This document shows, one piece after another, positions 1-9,079 of a stretch of 64,000 bases of DNA. The notes under the pieces were generated by a model, which ran no database searches, had not been told where the DNA came from, and was given only the letters and a program-made list of their open reading frames with translations. Numbering within the stretch: position 1 is the first letter of the stretch; each line of letters opens with the position of its first letter. Location: the NCBI RefSeq assembly GCF_012726235.1, contig NZ_JAASAH010000002.1:496001-560000 (forward strand), read 5' to 3'. Origin of the DNA: Streptomyces sp. HNM0574. Lineage in GTDB: Bacteria; Actinomycetota; Actinomycetes; Streptomycetales; Streptomycetaceae. The translations under genes were made by a program, and so were the position numbers.

Positions 1-1
1 C

Positions 2-1261
2 GGTTCGCCGGCGGGCTCGGGCTCGCCCGCGGGTGACCGGGACCGCGCGGGCGTCCGGGTCGAGGCCGAGCACGGCACGGCGCTCGCCGACCGCCCGACC
101 GGCGTCCGCGTCACGGGCCTGCGCCCGCACCAGGAGGTGACGGTCACCGCCGGCGCGAAGGACCAGCGGAGACTGCCCTGGTCCGCGAGCGGCCGGTTCA
201 CCGCGGACGCGAAGGGCGTCGTCGACCTCGGCGAGCAGGGGCCGCGCGGCGGCGAGCCGTACGCCCGGGCCGACGGGATGGGCCTGGTCTCGTCGATGCT
301 CCCGCAGGACCCGCGCGCGGCCCGCAAGATCGGCAGCGGCGACGCCTTCTCGTACCACCCGCCGGCGCCCGCGCTCGACCGCTCCTTCCCGGTGCGGCTC
401 ACGGTGACCGCCGAGGGCGGCAAGGAGGACGGCGAGGAGCTGGCCGACCGTAGCCTCACCCGGGAATGGCTGGCCGACGGTGTCGGGCACGAGCGGCTCA
501 CGCTGGGCAAGGACAAGATCGACGGGGAGCTGTACACCCCGCCGGAGGGCTCGCCGAAGAAGGCGCCGGTGCTCGTCTTCGGCGGCTCCGAGGGCGGCAA
601 CTCCGGCGAGTACACCGCCGCGCTGCTCGCCTCGCACGGCCACCCGGCGATGTCCCTGTGCTACTTCGACTGCGGCGGGACCTCCTCGGACGGCAAGGGC
701 GCCGACCGCCCGGACGGCATCGACATGATCGACCTGGGCTACTTCACGCGCGCCGCGAAGCGGCTGAACCAGGAGCCCTCCGCCGACCCGCGCAAGCTCG
801 CCGTGATGGGCAACTCGCGGGGCAGCGAGGTCGCCCAGCTGCTGGGCCAGCGGCACCCGGAACTGGTCCGCGACGTGATCGCGTACGCCCCCTCGTCCAA
901 GGTCAACGGCCCGCTCGACGGGGCGGGTCCCGGGGCCTGGGCCGAGCACGGGAAGCCGGTGCCGCAGGGGCCGATCCGGCTGGACGAGGTGCGCGGCACC
1001 GTCCTCGCCGTCGCCGGGGACAACGACAAGATGTGGGGCTCGGCCGCCTCCGCCCGCGACATCGCCGGCCAGCACGGCGCCTCGGGCCAGCGGCACCGGC
1101 AGCTGACGTACGAGGGCGCCGGGCACCACGTCAACTGGTTCCCGTACGGGCAGCCGGGGCAGGAGGGCGGGGCCGACGGCGCCGTCGTCTCCACCTCGGC
1201 AGCGGATCAGCGGGCACGGGCGGACAGCTGGCCGCGCGTGCTGAAGCTGCTGGATCGCTGA
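2..1261 (+). CDS. acyl-CoA thioesterase/BAAT-type alpha/beta hydrolase, 5' partial
   Basis: The reading frame is open from the first bases of the window, so the start codon lies to the left. An N-terminal beta-sandwich typical of acyl-CoA thioester hydrolase/bile acid-CoA:amino acid N-acyltransferase proteins (GLRPHQEVTVTA, then a Ser/Gly-rich linker) precedes an alpha/beta-hydrolase domain. The latter shows GGSEGG near the oxyanion region, GNSRGSE as nucleophile elbow, a late GDNDKMW acid region and GAGHHV with the catalytic His. Family members hydrolyse or transfer acyl groups from CoA thioesters; the bacterial substrate is unknown. An ATG at 137 is in frame, but coding similarity starts before it, so it is unlikely to be the start. 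Confidence 0.8.
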   Translation, partial: GSPAGSGSPAGDRDRAGVRVEAEHGTALADRPTGVRVTGLRPHQEVTVTAGAKDQRRLPWSASGRFTADAKGVVDLGEQGPRGGEPYARADGMGLVSSMLPQDPRAARKIGSGDAFSYHPPAPALDRSFPVRLTVTAEGGKEDGEELADRSLTREWLADGVGHERLTLGKDKIDGELYTPPEGSPKKAPVLVFGGSEGGNSGEYTAALLASHGHPAMSLCYFDCGGTSSDGKGADRPDGIDMIDLGYFTRAAKRLNQEPSADPRKLAVMGNSRGSEVAQLLGQRHPELVRDVIAYAPSSKVNGPLDGAGPGAWAEHGKPVPQGPIRLDEVRGTVLAVAGDNDKMWGSAASARDIAGQHGASGQRHRQLTYEGAGHHVNWFPYGQPGQEGGADGAVVSTSAADQRARADSWPRVLKLLDR

Positions 1262-1455
1262 CCACCGGGCGGCACCGCGTACCGGCGTCACCGTATGGAA
1301 TGACGCCGGTACGCGCCGGATTTCCCGTTCGTGGCCGGATTGCTTCGGCGGGCCGCCGGGCAGGGCCGGGAAGCCGTGCGGGAGGGGTGATCCGGTGCCC
1401 GAGGTCACTGCGAAACCGGGCGCGGGGCGCGGTGCGGACCTGAGACAATGACGAC

Positions 1456-2472
1456 ATGGTCAACGATCGTCGTCCTCGTGTGCTCTCCGGTATCCAGCCG
1501 ACCTCCGGCTCGTTCCACCTCGGCAACTACCTCGGCGCCGTGCGCCAGTGGTCTGCCATGCAGGAGACCCACGACGCGTTCTACATGGTCGTCGACCTGC
1601 ACGCGATCACGATCCAGCAGGAGCCGGAGCAGCTGCGCGCCAACACCCGTCAGGCCGCGGCCCAGCTGCTGGCCGCCGGGCTCGACCCGGAGCGCTGCAC
1701 GATCTTCCTGCAGAGCCACGTCCCCGAACACACCCAGCTCAGCTGGATCATGGAGTGCATCGCCGGGTTCGGCGAGGCGTCCCGGATGACGCAGTTCAAG
1801 GACAAGTCGGCGAAGCAGGGTTCGGACCGCACCTCCGTCGGCCTGTTCACCTACCCGCTGCTGATGGTCTCCGACATCCTCATCTACCAGGCCGACCAGG
1901 TGCCGGTGGGCGAGGACCAGCGCCAGCACATCGAGCTCACGCGGAACCTCGCGGAACGCTTCAACAGCCGCTACGGCAAGGCGTTCACCGTCCCCGAGCC
2001 GTACATCCTCAAGGAGACGGCGAAGATCTACGACCTTCAGGACCCGTCGGTCAAGATGAGCAAGTCGGCCTCCACGCCGAAGGGCATCATCAACCTCCTC
2101 GACGAGCCCAAGGTCTCCGCGAAGAAGATCAAGAGCGCGGTCACGGACACCGGTTCGGAGATCCGCTTCGACGAGCAGGAGAAGCCCGGCATCAGCAACC
2201 TGCTGACGATCTACTCCACGCTCACCGACACCTCGATCGCCGAACTCGAGACCCGGTACGAGGGCAAGGGTTACGGTGCGCTGAAGACCGACCTCTCCGA
2301 GATCGTCGCCGACTGGGCGGGCCCCTTCCGGGAGCGCACCCAGGAGTACCTCGACGACCCGGAGACGCTGGACTCGCTCCTGGCCAAGGGCGCGGAGAAG
2401 GCACGGTCCGTCGCGGCGGAGACCCTGGCGCAGGCGTACGACAAGGTGGGTTTCCTGCCCGCGAAGCACTGA
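1456..2472 (+). CDS. trpS: tryptophanyl-tRNA synthetase
   Basis: Class I aminoacyl-tRNA synthetase charging tRNA-Trp in the cytoplasm. The 338 residues match the usual length. The HIGH-like motif is [10 protein letters not shown] at residues 15-24 and the KMSKS loop is KMSKS at residues 200-204, both intact. Streptomycetes often carry two TrpRS paralogues, one housekeeping and one indolmycin-resistant. By its neighbours this resembles the housekeeping copy (SCO4839-like), which is inference from recalled gene order. No Shine-Dalgarno is obvious before the ATG at 1456. A hairpin follows the stop. Confidence 0.95.
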   Translation: MVNDRRPRVLSGIQPTSGSFHLGNYLGAVRQWSAMQETHDAFYMVVDLHAITIQQEPEQLRANTRQAAAQLLAAGLDPERCTIFLQSHVPEHTQLSWIMECIAGFGEASRMTQFKDKSAKQGSDRTSVGLFTYPLLMVSDILIYQADQVPVGEDQRQHIELTRNLAERFNSRYGKAFTVPEPYILKETAKIYDLQDPSVKMSKSASTPKGIINLLDEPKVSAKKIKSAVTDTGSEIRFDEQEKPGISNLLTIYSTLTDTSIAELETRYEGKGYGALKTDLSEIVADWAGPFRERTQEYLDDPETLDSLLAKGAEKARSVAAETLAQAYDKVGFLPAKH

Positions 2473-2479
2473 CGAGAAG

Positions 2480-2504
2480 GCCGGGCCCGAAGGGCGGGCC
2501 CGGC
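2480..2504 (+). terminator. hairpin after trpS
   Basis: A perfect 9-bp GC stem (2480-2488 with 2496-2504, 7-nt loop) begins 8 nt after the trpS stop. There is no U-tract, as is usual for streptomycete terminators. Confidence 0.5.
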
Positions 2505-2549
2505 ACGCGACGGGGCAGGCAGCGCGGGAGCGCGGAAGGGAGTACCGAG

Positions 2550-3200
2550 GTGGGGTCCGTCACCCTGGGCGTATCGATCGCGGTCCCGGAACCGTACGGC
2601 AGCCTCCTTCAGGAGCGGCGTGCCGGTTACGGAGACCCGGCGGCGTACGCGATCCCGACCCACATCACGCTCCTCCCGCCGACGGAGTCGGACCCGGCGC
2701 TGCGCCCCGTCATCGAGGCGCACCTGGCGCGGGTCGCCGAGCAGGGCCGGCCGTTCACGGTGCGGCTCTCCGGCACGGACACCTTCCGGCCGCTGTCGCC
2801 CGTCGTGTTCGTGAACGTCGCCGAGGGCGGCGAGGCGTGCGCGCTGCTCCAGGAGCGGGTGCGCGCGGAGGACGGCCCGCTGGTCCGCGAGCTCCAGTTC
2901 CCGTACCACCCGCACGTCACGGTCGCGCACCACACCTCCGAGGCGGAGATGGACGCGGCCCAGGCGGGGCTGGCCGGTTTCGAGGCGGCCTGGACGTGCT
3001 CCGGCTTCGCGCTGTACGAGCAGGGCGAGGACGAGGTCTGGCGGCTGCGGCGGAACTTCACCTTCGGCGGCGCCGCCGTCCCTCCTACCGGGCCGGCGGC
3101 TGAGGAGGCGGCGCCACCGCTGTCGGCCGTCCCGCGCCAGGTCCCGCAGGGCTCGCCGGCCTGCGGCGGCAGCTCCCCCTCGGTGGCCCCGCTCGCCTGA
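2550..3200 (+). CDS. 2'-5' RNA ligase family (2H phosphoesterase) protein
   Basis: A 216-residue protein with the two HxT motifs of the LigT/2H phosphoesterase superfamily: HIT at residues 38-40 (PTHITLL) and HVT at 122-124 (HPHVTVAH). These His residues form the active site for 2',3'-cyclic or 2'-5' linked nucleotides; the physiological substrate is unknown. GTG at 2550 is chosen because it is preceded by GGAAGGGAG and the family sequence begins at once. The upstream open frame is a shadow of trpS. The last ~45 residues are an Ala/Pro-rich tail outside the domain. It lies 77 bp after trpS and may be cotranscribed. Confidence 0.85.
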   Translation: MGSVTLGVSIAVPEPYGSLLQERRAGYGDPAAYAIPTHITLLPPTESDPALRPVIEAHLARVAEQGRPFTVRLSGTDTFRPLSPVVFVNVAEGGEACALLQERVRAEDGPLVRELQFPYHPHVTVAHHTSEAEMDAAQAGLAGFEAAWTCSGFALYEQGEDEVWRLRRNFTFGGAAVPPTGPAAEEAAPPLSAVPRQVPQGSPACGGSSPSVAPLA

Positions 3201-3304
3201 CGGCCCCAACTGCCGTACGGGAACGGCCGGTTGAGCCCGTCGTGGCCCGGTGACCGGCGCGCCGTGGGTCACCCGCCTGCGTGCACCGGGTACTCCACCC
3301 GTCT

Positions 3305-3365
3305 TACGCTGCGCCCCATGCTGATCACACTGGCGTCGGCCGACGCTGCCCCGGGCAGGCGGTGA
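3305..3365 (+). promoter_or_regulatory. putative leaderless promoter with 15-codon leader ORF before the YihY gene
   Basis: TACGCT at 3305-3310 stands exactly 7 nt before an ATG at 3318, as in leaderless streptomycete transcripts. That ATG opens a 15-codon ORF (MLITLASADAAPGRR) whose TGA (3363-3365) ends 2 nt before the YihY start at 3368, so reinitiation or coupling is plausible. No function for the peptide is recognised. Confidence 0.35.
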
Positions 3366-3367
3366 CC

Positions 3368-4381
3368 ATGGACTGGCTCACCAGACTTCCGGTGATCGGG
3401 CCCGTCGCGGCCTGGTTCTTCCGCACCCGGCTGTGGCACGTCTACCTGCACCTCGACGCCCGCAAATGGACCCGGCTCGCGGCCGCGCTGACCTTCACCA
3501 GCTTCCTCGCGCTGTTCCCGATACTCGCCGTCGGCGCCGCGATCGGCGCCGCCACCCTGACCCCGTCCCGGATGAAGACGGTGCAGGACTGGATGGCCGA
3601 CCAAGTCCCGGGGATCTCCGACCAGTTGGACCTTCAGTCGCTGGTCGACAACGCGGGCACCGTCGGGGTCGTCGCCGGTGTGCTGCTGCTCGTCACGGGC
3701 GTCGGCTGGGCGGGCACGCTCCGCGAATGCCTGCGCGCCATGTGGGACCTGGAGGAGGACCCGGGCAACCCGGTCGTGCTGAAGCTCCGCGACCTCGGCG
3801 TGCTGGTCGGGCTCGGCGCGATCGGGCTGCTCTCCATGGCCGGTTCCACCTTCGCGGTCTCGGCGGTGAACTGGACGGCGAGCCGGATGGGCCTCGTCGA
3901 GGGCGGCGTCGGCACGGTGCTGCTCCGGCTCGCCGGGTACGCGGCCGCCGTCGCCGTCGACTTCGTGCTGCTGTGCTACGTGTTGACGCTGCTCCCCCGG
4001 GTCAGCCCGCCCCGGCGCGCGACGGTGTGGGCGGCGCTGATGGGCGCCGTCGGCTTCGAGCTGCTGAAGGCGCTGCTGGGCGGCTACCTCCAGGGCGTCG
4101 CCGCGAAGAACATGTACGGCGCCTTCGGCGTGCCGATCGCGCTGCTGCTGTGGATCAGCTTCATGGCCAAGCTGCTGCTGTTCTGCTCCGCCTGGACGGC
4201 CACCGAGCCGCTGCGCGGCGGCCGCACGGCCTCCGAACAGGCCGTCGCCGAGGAGGAGGCGGCATCGGCGGAGACGGAGACCGAGGCGGAGTCGGACGAG
4301 AACGCGGCGGCGCGGGCTCCTGATGCGGAGCCCGCGCCGGGGGCGACCGAGGCGGACGGGCCGCCGGGGAGAAAGGGCTGA
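3368..4381 (+). CDS. YihY/virulence factor BrkB family membrane protein
   Basis: A 337-residue integral membrane protein of the YihY/BrkB family (once annotated ribonuclease BN in error; function unknown). Visible features are the amphipathic start MDWLTRLPVIGPVAAWFF, a conserved W-x-R-L-A-A-A-L-T-F first membrane segment, then about five more hydrophobic segments including the conserved YGAFGVPIALLLWISF near residue 255. The last ~55 residues are a Glu/Ala-rich cytoplasmic tail. ATG 3368 is preceded by AGGCGG at 6 nt; GTG 3362 is an in-frame alternative. The next gene, on the opposite strand, converges 3 nt after the stop. Confidence 0.85.
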   Translation: MDWLTRLPVIGPVAAWFFRTRLWHVYLHLDARKWTRLAAALTFTSFLALFPILAVGAAIGAATLTPSRMKTVQDWMADQVPGISDQLDLQSLVDNAGTVGVVAGVLLLVTGVGWAGTLRECLRAMWDLEEDPGNPVVLKLRDLGVLVGLGAIGLLSMAGSTFAVSAVNWTASRMGLVEGGVGTVLLRLAGYAAAVAVDFVLLCYVLTLLPRVSPPRRATVWAALMGAVGFELLKALLGGYLQGVAAKNMYGAFGVPIALLLWISFMAKLLLFCSAWTATEPLRGGRTASEQAVAEEEAASAETETEAESDENAAARAPDAEPAPGATEADGPPGRKG

Positions 4382-4384
4382 CGG

Positions 4385-5809
4385 TCAGTCGCGCGGGGTG
4401 CGGCGGCGGGAGCGGGCCAGGTCCGGGAGCGGCCAGCGGCGGTGCACGCCGTAGCCGACCACCGCGAGCAGCACCAGCGCGCCGCCCGTGACGCCGATGG
4501 CGATGCCGACGCCGCCGTCGGCGTCCCTCGGCTTCTGCTCCTTGGGCTCGCCCGCTCCCCCGGCCTGGCCCGCCGAGTGCGCGTGCTCGCCGGCGCTGCC
4601 CGGCTCCACGAGGTGGCCGACGGGGCGGACCTTGTCCGCCGCCTCGAAGCCCCAGTCGAAGAGCTTCGCGGTCTCCTTGTAGACCTCCAGGGACGCGTCC
4701 TTCTCGGGGTGCATGACGGTCACCAGCAGGACGCGGCCGTCGCGTTCGGCGACGCCGGTGAAGGTGCTTCCCGCGTTGGTGGTCGTGCCGTTCTTCACGC
4801 CGGCGATGCCCGGGTACGGGTCGAGGTCCAGGTCGCCGGTGAGCAGCCGGTTGGTGTTCTGGATCTCGAAGTACTCGCGTTCCTTCGGGCTGTTCTTGCC
4901 GTCGTCGCCGTTCTCCCCGCCCTCGTCGGCGCCCTTCTTCTTCTTCTTGAAATCGCCGGGGAACTTCGCCGTGGCCGTCGCCGCGTACTCCCGGAAGTCC
5001 TTCTTCTGCATGCCGGAACGCGCGAACAGCGTCAGGTCGTACGCCGAGGAGACCTGCCCCGGCTGGTCGTAGCCGTCCGGGCTGACGACGTGGGTGTCGT
5101 CCGCGTGCAGCTTCTCGGCCTGTGCGTTCATCTCCTCGACGGTCTTCTCGACGCCGCCGTTCATCGCGGCGAGGACGTGCACGGCGTCGTTGCCGGAGCG
5201 GAGGAACACGCCCCGCCACAGGTCGTGCACGCTGTAGCTCTGGCCCTCCTTCACGCCGACGAGGCTGCTGCCCTCGCCGACGTCCTTCAAGTCCTCGTGC
5301 GTGACCTTCCGCTCCGCCGACTTCGGGAACTTCGGCAGCACGGTGTCCGCGAAGAGCATCTTGAGCGTGCTGGCGGGGGCCAGCTTCCAGTGCGCGTTGT
5401 GCGAGGCCAGGACCTCGCCGGACTCGGCGTCCGAGACGATCCAGGAGCGGGCGCTCAGCTTCTTCGGCAGCTCCGGCGCCCCCTTCCGCGGGCTCACCTG
5501 CGTGCCGGGCAGGCCGAGTTGGCTGCCGCCGACCGTCGACATGCGGGCGGGCGGCTCGGCCTTCTTCTTCTCCTCCTTCCCGTCCGGCGGGTCGGCCGCC
5601 ATCGCGGGCGCGGCGCCCAGCACGGGGACCAGCAGCACGGCGGCACCGGCGGCCGCCGCCGCGGTCCGAACACCGGCGCCACGGCGGGGAACAGGCAGGA
5701 GACGGGAGGCGCGCGAAGCACGAGAGGCACGAGAAGAAGTGGGCACGAATCGAACGTACAGCGCCATGGCCCCCAGCGGGACAGTGCGGGGGCCGCAAAC
5801 CGGCCGCAC
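4385..5809 (-). CDS. D-alanyl-D-alanine carboxypeptidase (peptidase S11)
   Basis: A penicillin-binding protein of the DacA/S11 type that trims the terminal D-Ala from peptidoglycan stem peptides outside the membrane. Counting from the GTG at 5809, it has a signal segment near residues 48-72 ending AMA, the SxxK nucleophile STLK at 147-150, SGN at 205-207, and KNGTTTNAG at 339-347 where most relatives have KTG. A C-terminal membrane segment (IAIGVTGGALVLLAVVGYGV) with a short basic tail anchors it. A Lys/Glu/Gly-rich insert near residues 287-310 is unusual. An in-frame ATG at 5767 is an equally likely start. Divergent from the SCO4848-family gene. Confidence 0.88.
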   Translation of the reverse strand: MRPVCGPRTVPLGAMALYVRFVPTSSRASRASRASRLLPVPRRGAGVRTAAAAAGAAVLLVPVLGAAPAMAADPPDGKEEKKKAEPPARMSTVGGSQLGLPGTQVSPRKGAPELPKKLSARSWIVSDAESGEVLASHNAHWKLAPASTLKMLFADTVLPKFPKSAERKVTHEDLKDVGEGSSLVGVKEGQSYSVHDLWRGVFLRSGNDAVHVLAAMNGGVEKTVEEMNAQAEKLHADDTHVVSPDGYDQPGQVSSAYDLTLFARSGMQKKDFREYAATATAKFPGDFKKKKKGADEGGENGDDGKNSPKEREYFEIQNTNRLLTGDLDLDPYPGIAGVKNGTTTNAGSTFTGVAERDGRVLLVTVMHPEKDASLEVYKETAKLFDWGFEAADKVRPVGHLVEPGSAGEHAHSAGQAGGAGEPKEQKPRDADGGVGIAIGVTGGALVLLAVVGYGVHRRWPLPDLARSRRRTPRD

Positions 5810-5859
5810 GGTAACCCCTCCCGGCGACCCCGATCCCCCAACTAGCCATACTGAGGACC

Positions 5860-6192
5860 ATGCACCGGACCTCCACAGCCGAGGGGCGCCGTCGGCCGTC
5901 CCCGCTCACGCTCAGCCGTCCCGTCTCCTGGTTCCTGCTCGCCTTCGGCGTGTGGTCCTGGTTCGTCTGGATCACGTTCGTCAAGAACCTGTTCAAGGAC
6001 GGCAGCGGGCTCGCCTTCGACGACGCCGGGGACCCGACGGGCTACTTCTGGGTCCATCTGGTGCTGGCCATCACCTCCTTCCTGCTCGGCACCGCGATCG
6101 GGGTCATCGGACTGCGCGGACTGCGCGCGCTGCGCGGGGCCCGGGGCGACGACACGGAGAGTGATCCCGGCTCCGGCACCCGGGCCGGGTGA
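5860..6192 (+). CDS. SCO4848 family small membrane protein
   Basis: A 110-residue protein with two membrane segments (VSWFLLAFGVWSWFVWITFV and FWVHLVLAITSFLLGTAIGVIGL) separated by a short Asp/Gly loop, and a charged C-terminus. It matches the actinobacterial family named after SCO4848, whose function is unknown. Its stop overlaps the start of the metallophosphoesterase gene (GTGA), so the two are probably translationally coupled. The neighbouring divergent carboxypeptidase suggests an envelope role, which is inference only. Confidence 0.75.
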   Translation: MHRTSTAEGRRRPSPLTLSRPVSWFLLAFGVWSWFVWITFVKNLFKDGSGLAFDDAGDPTGYFWVHLVLAITSFLLGTAIGVIGLRGLRALRGARGDDTESDPGSGTRAG

Positions 6193-7541
6193 CGACGCGC
6201 ATGGGAGCGGTCTTCGCCCTGGTCGCCCTGCTGATGCTGGGCGTGATCGGCTGTGTGCACTGGTACTTGTGGAAGCGGCTCGTCCGGGACGTGTCCGTGC
6301 CCGGCGGGCCGTGGCGGCGTACGGGGACGGTACTGGCGGTGCTGCTGCCCGTCGTCGCCGTCGCCAACTTCGTGCTCTCGCGCGCGGGCGTGCCCTTCGG
6401 CGTCACCCAGGTCCTGGCCTGGCCCGGGTACCTGTGGCTGGCGCTGATGCTGTACCTCCTGCTCGCCCTCGTCGCGGGTGAACTGCTGCGCGGGGCGGCC
6501 CTGCTGTACGTGCGGAAGCGGCGCCGGGCGGGTGCCGGAGGGGACGCGGAGGCGGAGACCGAGGCCGGAGCAGGCGAGGGTGCCGGTGCGGGTTCCGCCG
6601 GGCACGTGCGGGACGTGGCGGGCGGTGACGACGGCGCGGTGGCCACGGTCACGGCCGAGGAGACCGCCGAGGCCGAGGAGGCCCCGGCCGGGAGCGGCGA
6701 GGCGCCGAAGCCGGCCGCCTCGCGGCGGGTGTTCCTCGCGCGGACGCTCGCGGTCGGCGCGGGCGTCGCCGGTGCGGGCACGGTCGGCGCGGGCGCGTAC
6801 GGGGTGCTCAACGGGCCGACGCTGAAGCACGTCACCGTGCCGCTCACGAAGCTGCCGCGGGCCGCGCACGGGTACCGGATCGCGGTCGTCTCAGATGTGC
6901 ACCTCGGGCCGATCCTGGGCCGGGCGCACACGCAGCGGATCGTCGACACGATCAACAGCGCGCAGCCGGACCTGGTCGCGATCGTCGGCGACCTCGTCGA
7001 CGGCACCGTCGAGGATCTCGCGCCCGCGGCCGAGCCGCTGCGCGGACTCCGTTCGCGGCACGGCTCGTTCTTCGTCACCGGCAACCACGAGTACTTCGGC
7101 GACGCGGGCGAGTGGGTCGACCACGTCCGGGAGCTCGGGGTGCGGCCGCTGGAGAACGCGCGGCTGGAGATGCCGTACTTCGACCTGGCCGGGGTGAACG
7201 ACGTCCAGGGCGAGGAGCAGGGCGAGGGGCCCGACTTCGGCAAGGCGCTCGGCGACCGGGACACCTCGCGCGCCTCGGTGCTGCTGGCGCACCAGCCGGT
7301 GCAGATCCACGAGGCCGTCGACCACGGCGTGGACCTCCAGCTCTCCGGGCACACCCACGGCGGCCAGTTGTGGCCGGGCGAGTACCTCGCGGGCCTGGCC
7401 AACCCCACCGTCGCGGGGCTGGAGCGGTACGGGGACACGCAGTTGTACGTGACGCGCGGCGCGGGCGCCTGGGGTCCGCCGGTGCGCGTGGGCGCGGAGT
7501 CGGACGTGACGCTCGTCCGGCTCGCCTCCCGGCAGACCTGA
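6189..7541 (+). CDS. membrane-anchored calcineurin-like metallophosphoesterase
   Basis: A 450-residue protein with about four N-terminal membrane segments, a Glu/Ala-rich linker, a further hydrophobic segment after SRRVFLARTLAVGAG (resembling a Tat-like SRRxFL motif), and a C-terminal metallophosphoesterase domain. Metal ligands are visible in order: SDVHLG, GDLVDG, GNHEYF and GHTHGGQ. YkuE-like relatives often act on lipid or nucleotide phosphates; the substrate here is not predictable. GTG 6189 overlaps the upstream stop; ATG 6201 is an alternative. It converges with the MocR gene 9 bp downstream. Confidence 0.85.
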   Translation: MTTRMGAVFALVALLMLGVIGCVHWYLWKRLVRDVSVPGGPWRRTGTVLAVLLPVVAVANFVLSRAGVPFGVTQVLAWPGYLWLALMLYLLLALVAGELLRGAALLYVRKRRRAGAGGDAEAETEAGAGEGAGAGSAGHVRDVAGGDDGAVATVTAEETAEAEEAPAGSGEAPKPAASRRVFLARTLAVGAGVAGAGTVGAGAYGVLNGPTLKHVTVPLTKLPRAAHGYRIAVVSDVHLGPILGRAHTQRIVDTINSAQPDLVAIVGDLVDGTVEDLAPAAEPLRGLRSRHGSFFVTGNHEYFGDAGEWVDHVRELGVRPLENARLEMPYFDLAGVNDVQGEEQGEGPDFGKALGDRDTSRASVLLAHQPVQIHEAVDHGVDLQLSGHTHGGQLWPGEYLAGLANPTVAGLERYGDTQLYVTRGAGAWGPPVRVGAESDVTLVRLASRQT

Positions 7542-7544
7542 CCG

Positions 7545-7559
7545 GCGCGCTCAGCGCGC
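7545..7559. terminator. short palindrome at a convergent gene junction
   Basis: GCGCGC-tca-GCGCGC lies between two convergent genes whose stops are 9 bp apart; the loop triplet is the MocR stop codon. It could end both transcripts, but a 6-bp stem is weak evidence. Confidence 0.3.
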
Positions 7560-9032
7560 GGTGTCGGTGAGCAGGCCGGTCAGGGCGTCCAGGGCCGCGG
7601 GGAAGGCGTGTTCGGGCGGGGCGCCGTAGCCGACGACGAGGGCCTGCACGTGCGGCCCGTCCGGGGCCGCGGCCGGGTGGCGGAACCCGGCGAGGCCCTC
7701 CAGCGCGATGCCGCGGCGGTCCGCCTCGGCCAGGACGGCGGACTCCTCGGCGCCGGGCGGGAGTTCGACGATGGCGTGCAGGCCCGCGGCGATGCCCGTC
7801 ACCCTGGCCTGCGGAACGTGCCGTTCCAGCGCGGCGACGAGCCGGTCGCGGCGGCGCCGGTAGCGCTGGCGCATGGCCCGCACGTGCCGGTCGTAGCCGC
7901 CGGACTCCAGGAAGTCGGCCAGGGTGAGCTGGTCGAGGACGCCGGTGGTCCACTCGCCCGGGGCCTTCGCCGCCAGCGCCGGGCCGAGCAGGTGGGACGG
8001 CAGCACCGCCCAGGCCAGCCGGAGCGCGGGGAAGAGCGCCTTGCTGGCGGTGCCGCAGTACACGACGCGTTCGGAGTCGAGGCCCTGGAGCGCGCCGACC
8101 GGTTTGCGGTCGTAGCGGAACTCCCCGTCGTAGTCGTCCTCGACGACCAGCCCGTCCCCGCGCCGCGCCCAGTCCACGACGGCGGCCCTGCGGTCCGGGT
8201 GCAGCGGGACGCCGGTGGGGAACTGGTGGGCCGGGGTGAGCAGCACGGCCCGCACCCCGGCGGCCTCGGCCAGGCTTCCGGTGCGGGCGCCGTGCGCGTC
8301 GAGGGGCAGCGGACGGCTGCGCACGCCCGCGTCGGCCAACAGCCGGTGGTGGTACGGCAGTCCGTACGTCTCGACGGCCGCTTCGCCCGGCAGCACCCGG
8401 GCCAGGACGGTGAGGAGCTGCGCGAATCCCGCGCCGACCAGGATGCGTTCGGGGTCGGCGCGTACGCCGCGGGCGCGGGCGAGGTAGTCGGCCAGGGCGC
8501 GGCGCAGTCCGGGGCTTCCGCGCAGGTCGCCGTTGCGCAGGGCCTCGCTCGGCGCGGCCGCCAGGGCCCGCCGGGAGGCGGCGGCCCAGGCGGTACGCGG
8601 GAAGGCGGAGACGTCGGGTATCCCGGTGCGCAGGTCGTGCGCGGGCCGCACCGGCATCCGGGTGTGCGTCCGCAACGGGGCCTCCGGGCCGGACGGGGCG
8701 GGCCGGCCGGGCCGCGGGCCCGGGGGTTCGGCGCGGCGCGCGACGCGGGTGCCCGCGCCCCTGGCCGCGGTGAGCCTGCCCTCGGCGACGAGCTCGCTGT
8801 ACGCCTCGGCCACCGTGTTGCGGGCGATCCCGAGATCGGCGGCCAGCTGGCGGGAGGAGGGCAGCCGGGTACCGGGCGCCAGCCGGCCGGTGCGGACGGC
8901 CTCGCGCAGGGCGCGGACGAGGGCGGTGCGGAGGCCGCCGGTGCGCGCGTCGAGGGCGCTCCCGAGGTCGAGGTGCAGGTCGTGGCCCGAACCGTGGCTC
9001 GGCTGCTGAGACTTGGCCCATTCTTCCGGCAT
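7551..9032 (-). CDS. MocR/PdxR-type regulator (GntR HTH fused to aminotransferase-like domain)
   Basis: A 493-residue transcription factor. A winged GntR helix-turn-helix covers about residues 32-98 (LPSSRQLAADLGIARNTVAEAYSELVAEGRL). A linker leads to a class I aminotransferase fold with the PLP-binding Lys at residue 331 (GTASKALFP) and EDDYDGEFRYD upstream. MocR proteins sense PLP or amino-acid adducts and usually control a divergent gene. Here that is the AhpD-like gene 48 bp away, with an inverted repeat between them. No Shine-Dalgarno precedes ATG 9032, and TATGGT 8 nt upstream may be the -10 of a leaderless transcript. Confidence 0.88.
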   Translation of the reverse strand: MPEEWAKSQQPSHGSGHDLHLDLGSALDARTGGLRTALVRALREAVRTGRLAPGTRLPSSRQLAADLGIARNTVAEAYSELVAEGRLTAARGAGTRVARRAEPPGPRPGRPAPSGPEAPLRTHTRMPVRPAHDLRTGIPDVSAFPRTAWAAASRRALAAAPSEALRNGDLRGSPGLRRALADYLARARGVRADPERILVGAGFAQLLTVLARVLPGEAAVETYGLPYHHRLLADAGVRSRPLPLDAHGARTGSLAEAAGVRAVLLTPAHQFPTGVPLHPDRRAAVVDWARRGDGLVVEDDYDGEFRYDRKPVGALQGLDSERVVYCGTASKALFPALRLAWAVLPSHLLGPALAAKAPGEWTTGVLDQLTLADFLESGGYDRHVRAMRQRYRRRRDRLVAALERHVPQARVTGIAAGLHAIVELPPGAEESAVLAEADRRGIALEGLAGFRHPAAAPDGPHVQALVVGYGAPPEHAFPAALDALTGLLTDTAR

Positions 9033-9051
9033 GGGAATGGACCATATTCCC
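9033..9051. promoter_or_regulatory. inverted repeat in the MocR/AhpD-like divergent promoter
   Basis: GGGAAT-N7-ATTCCC is a perfect 6-bp inverted repeat directly upstream of the MocR start, with a second palindrome ATGG-A-CCAT nested inside. Its position on top of the putative MocR -10 (TATGGT, minus strand) fits an autoregulatory operator. Confidence 0.45.
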
Positions 9052-9066
9052 TGGGCTAAACCGGCC

Positions 9067-9072
9067 TAGTCT
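9067..9072 (+). promoter_or_regulatory. -10 element of a likely leaderless transcript (AhpD-like gene)
   Basis: TAGTCT lies exactly 7 nt before the ATG at 9080 and no Shine-Dalgarno is present, so transcription probably starts at or next to the start codon. Confidence 0.45.
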
Positions 9073-9079
9073 CGGGGCC

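Noticed and set aside
1404..1455. T-box or tryptophan attenuator before trpS
   Set aside because: No T-box sequence, leader ORF with Trp codons or terminator pair is visible in the short upstream region.
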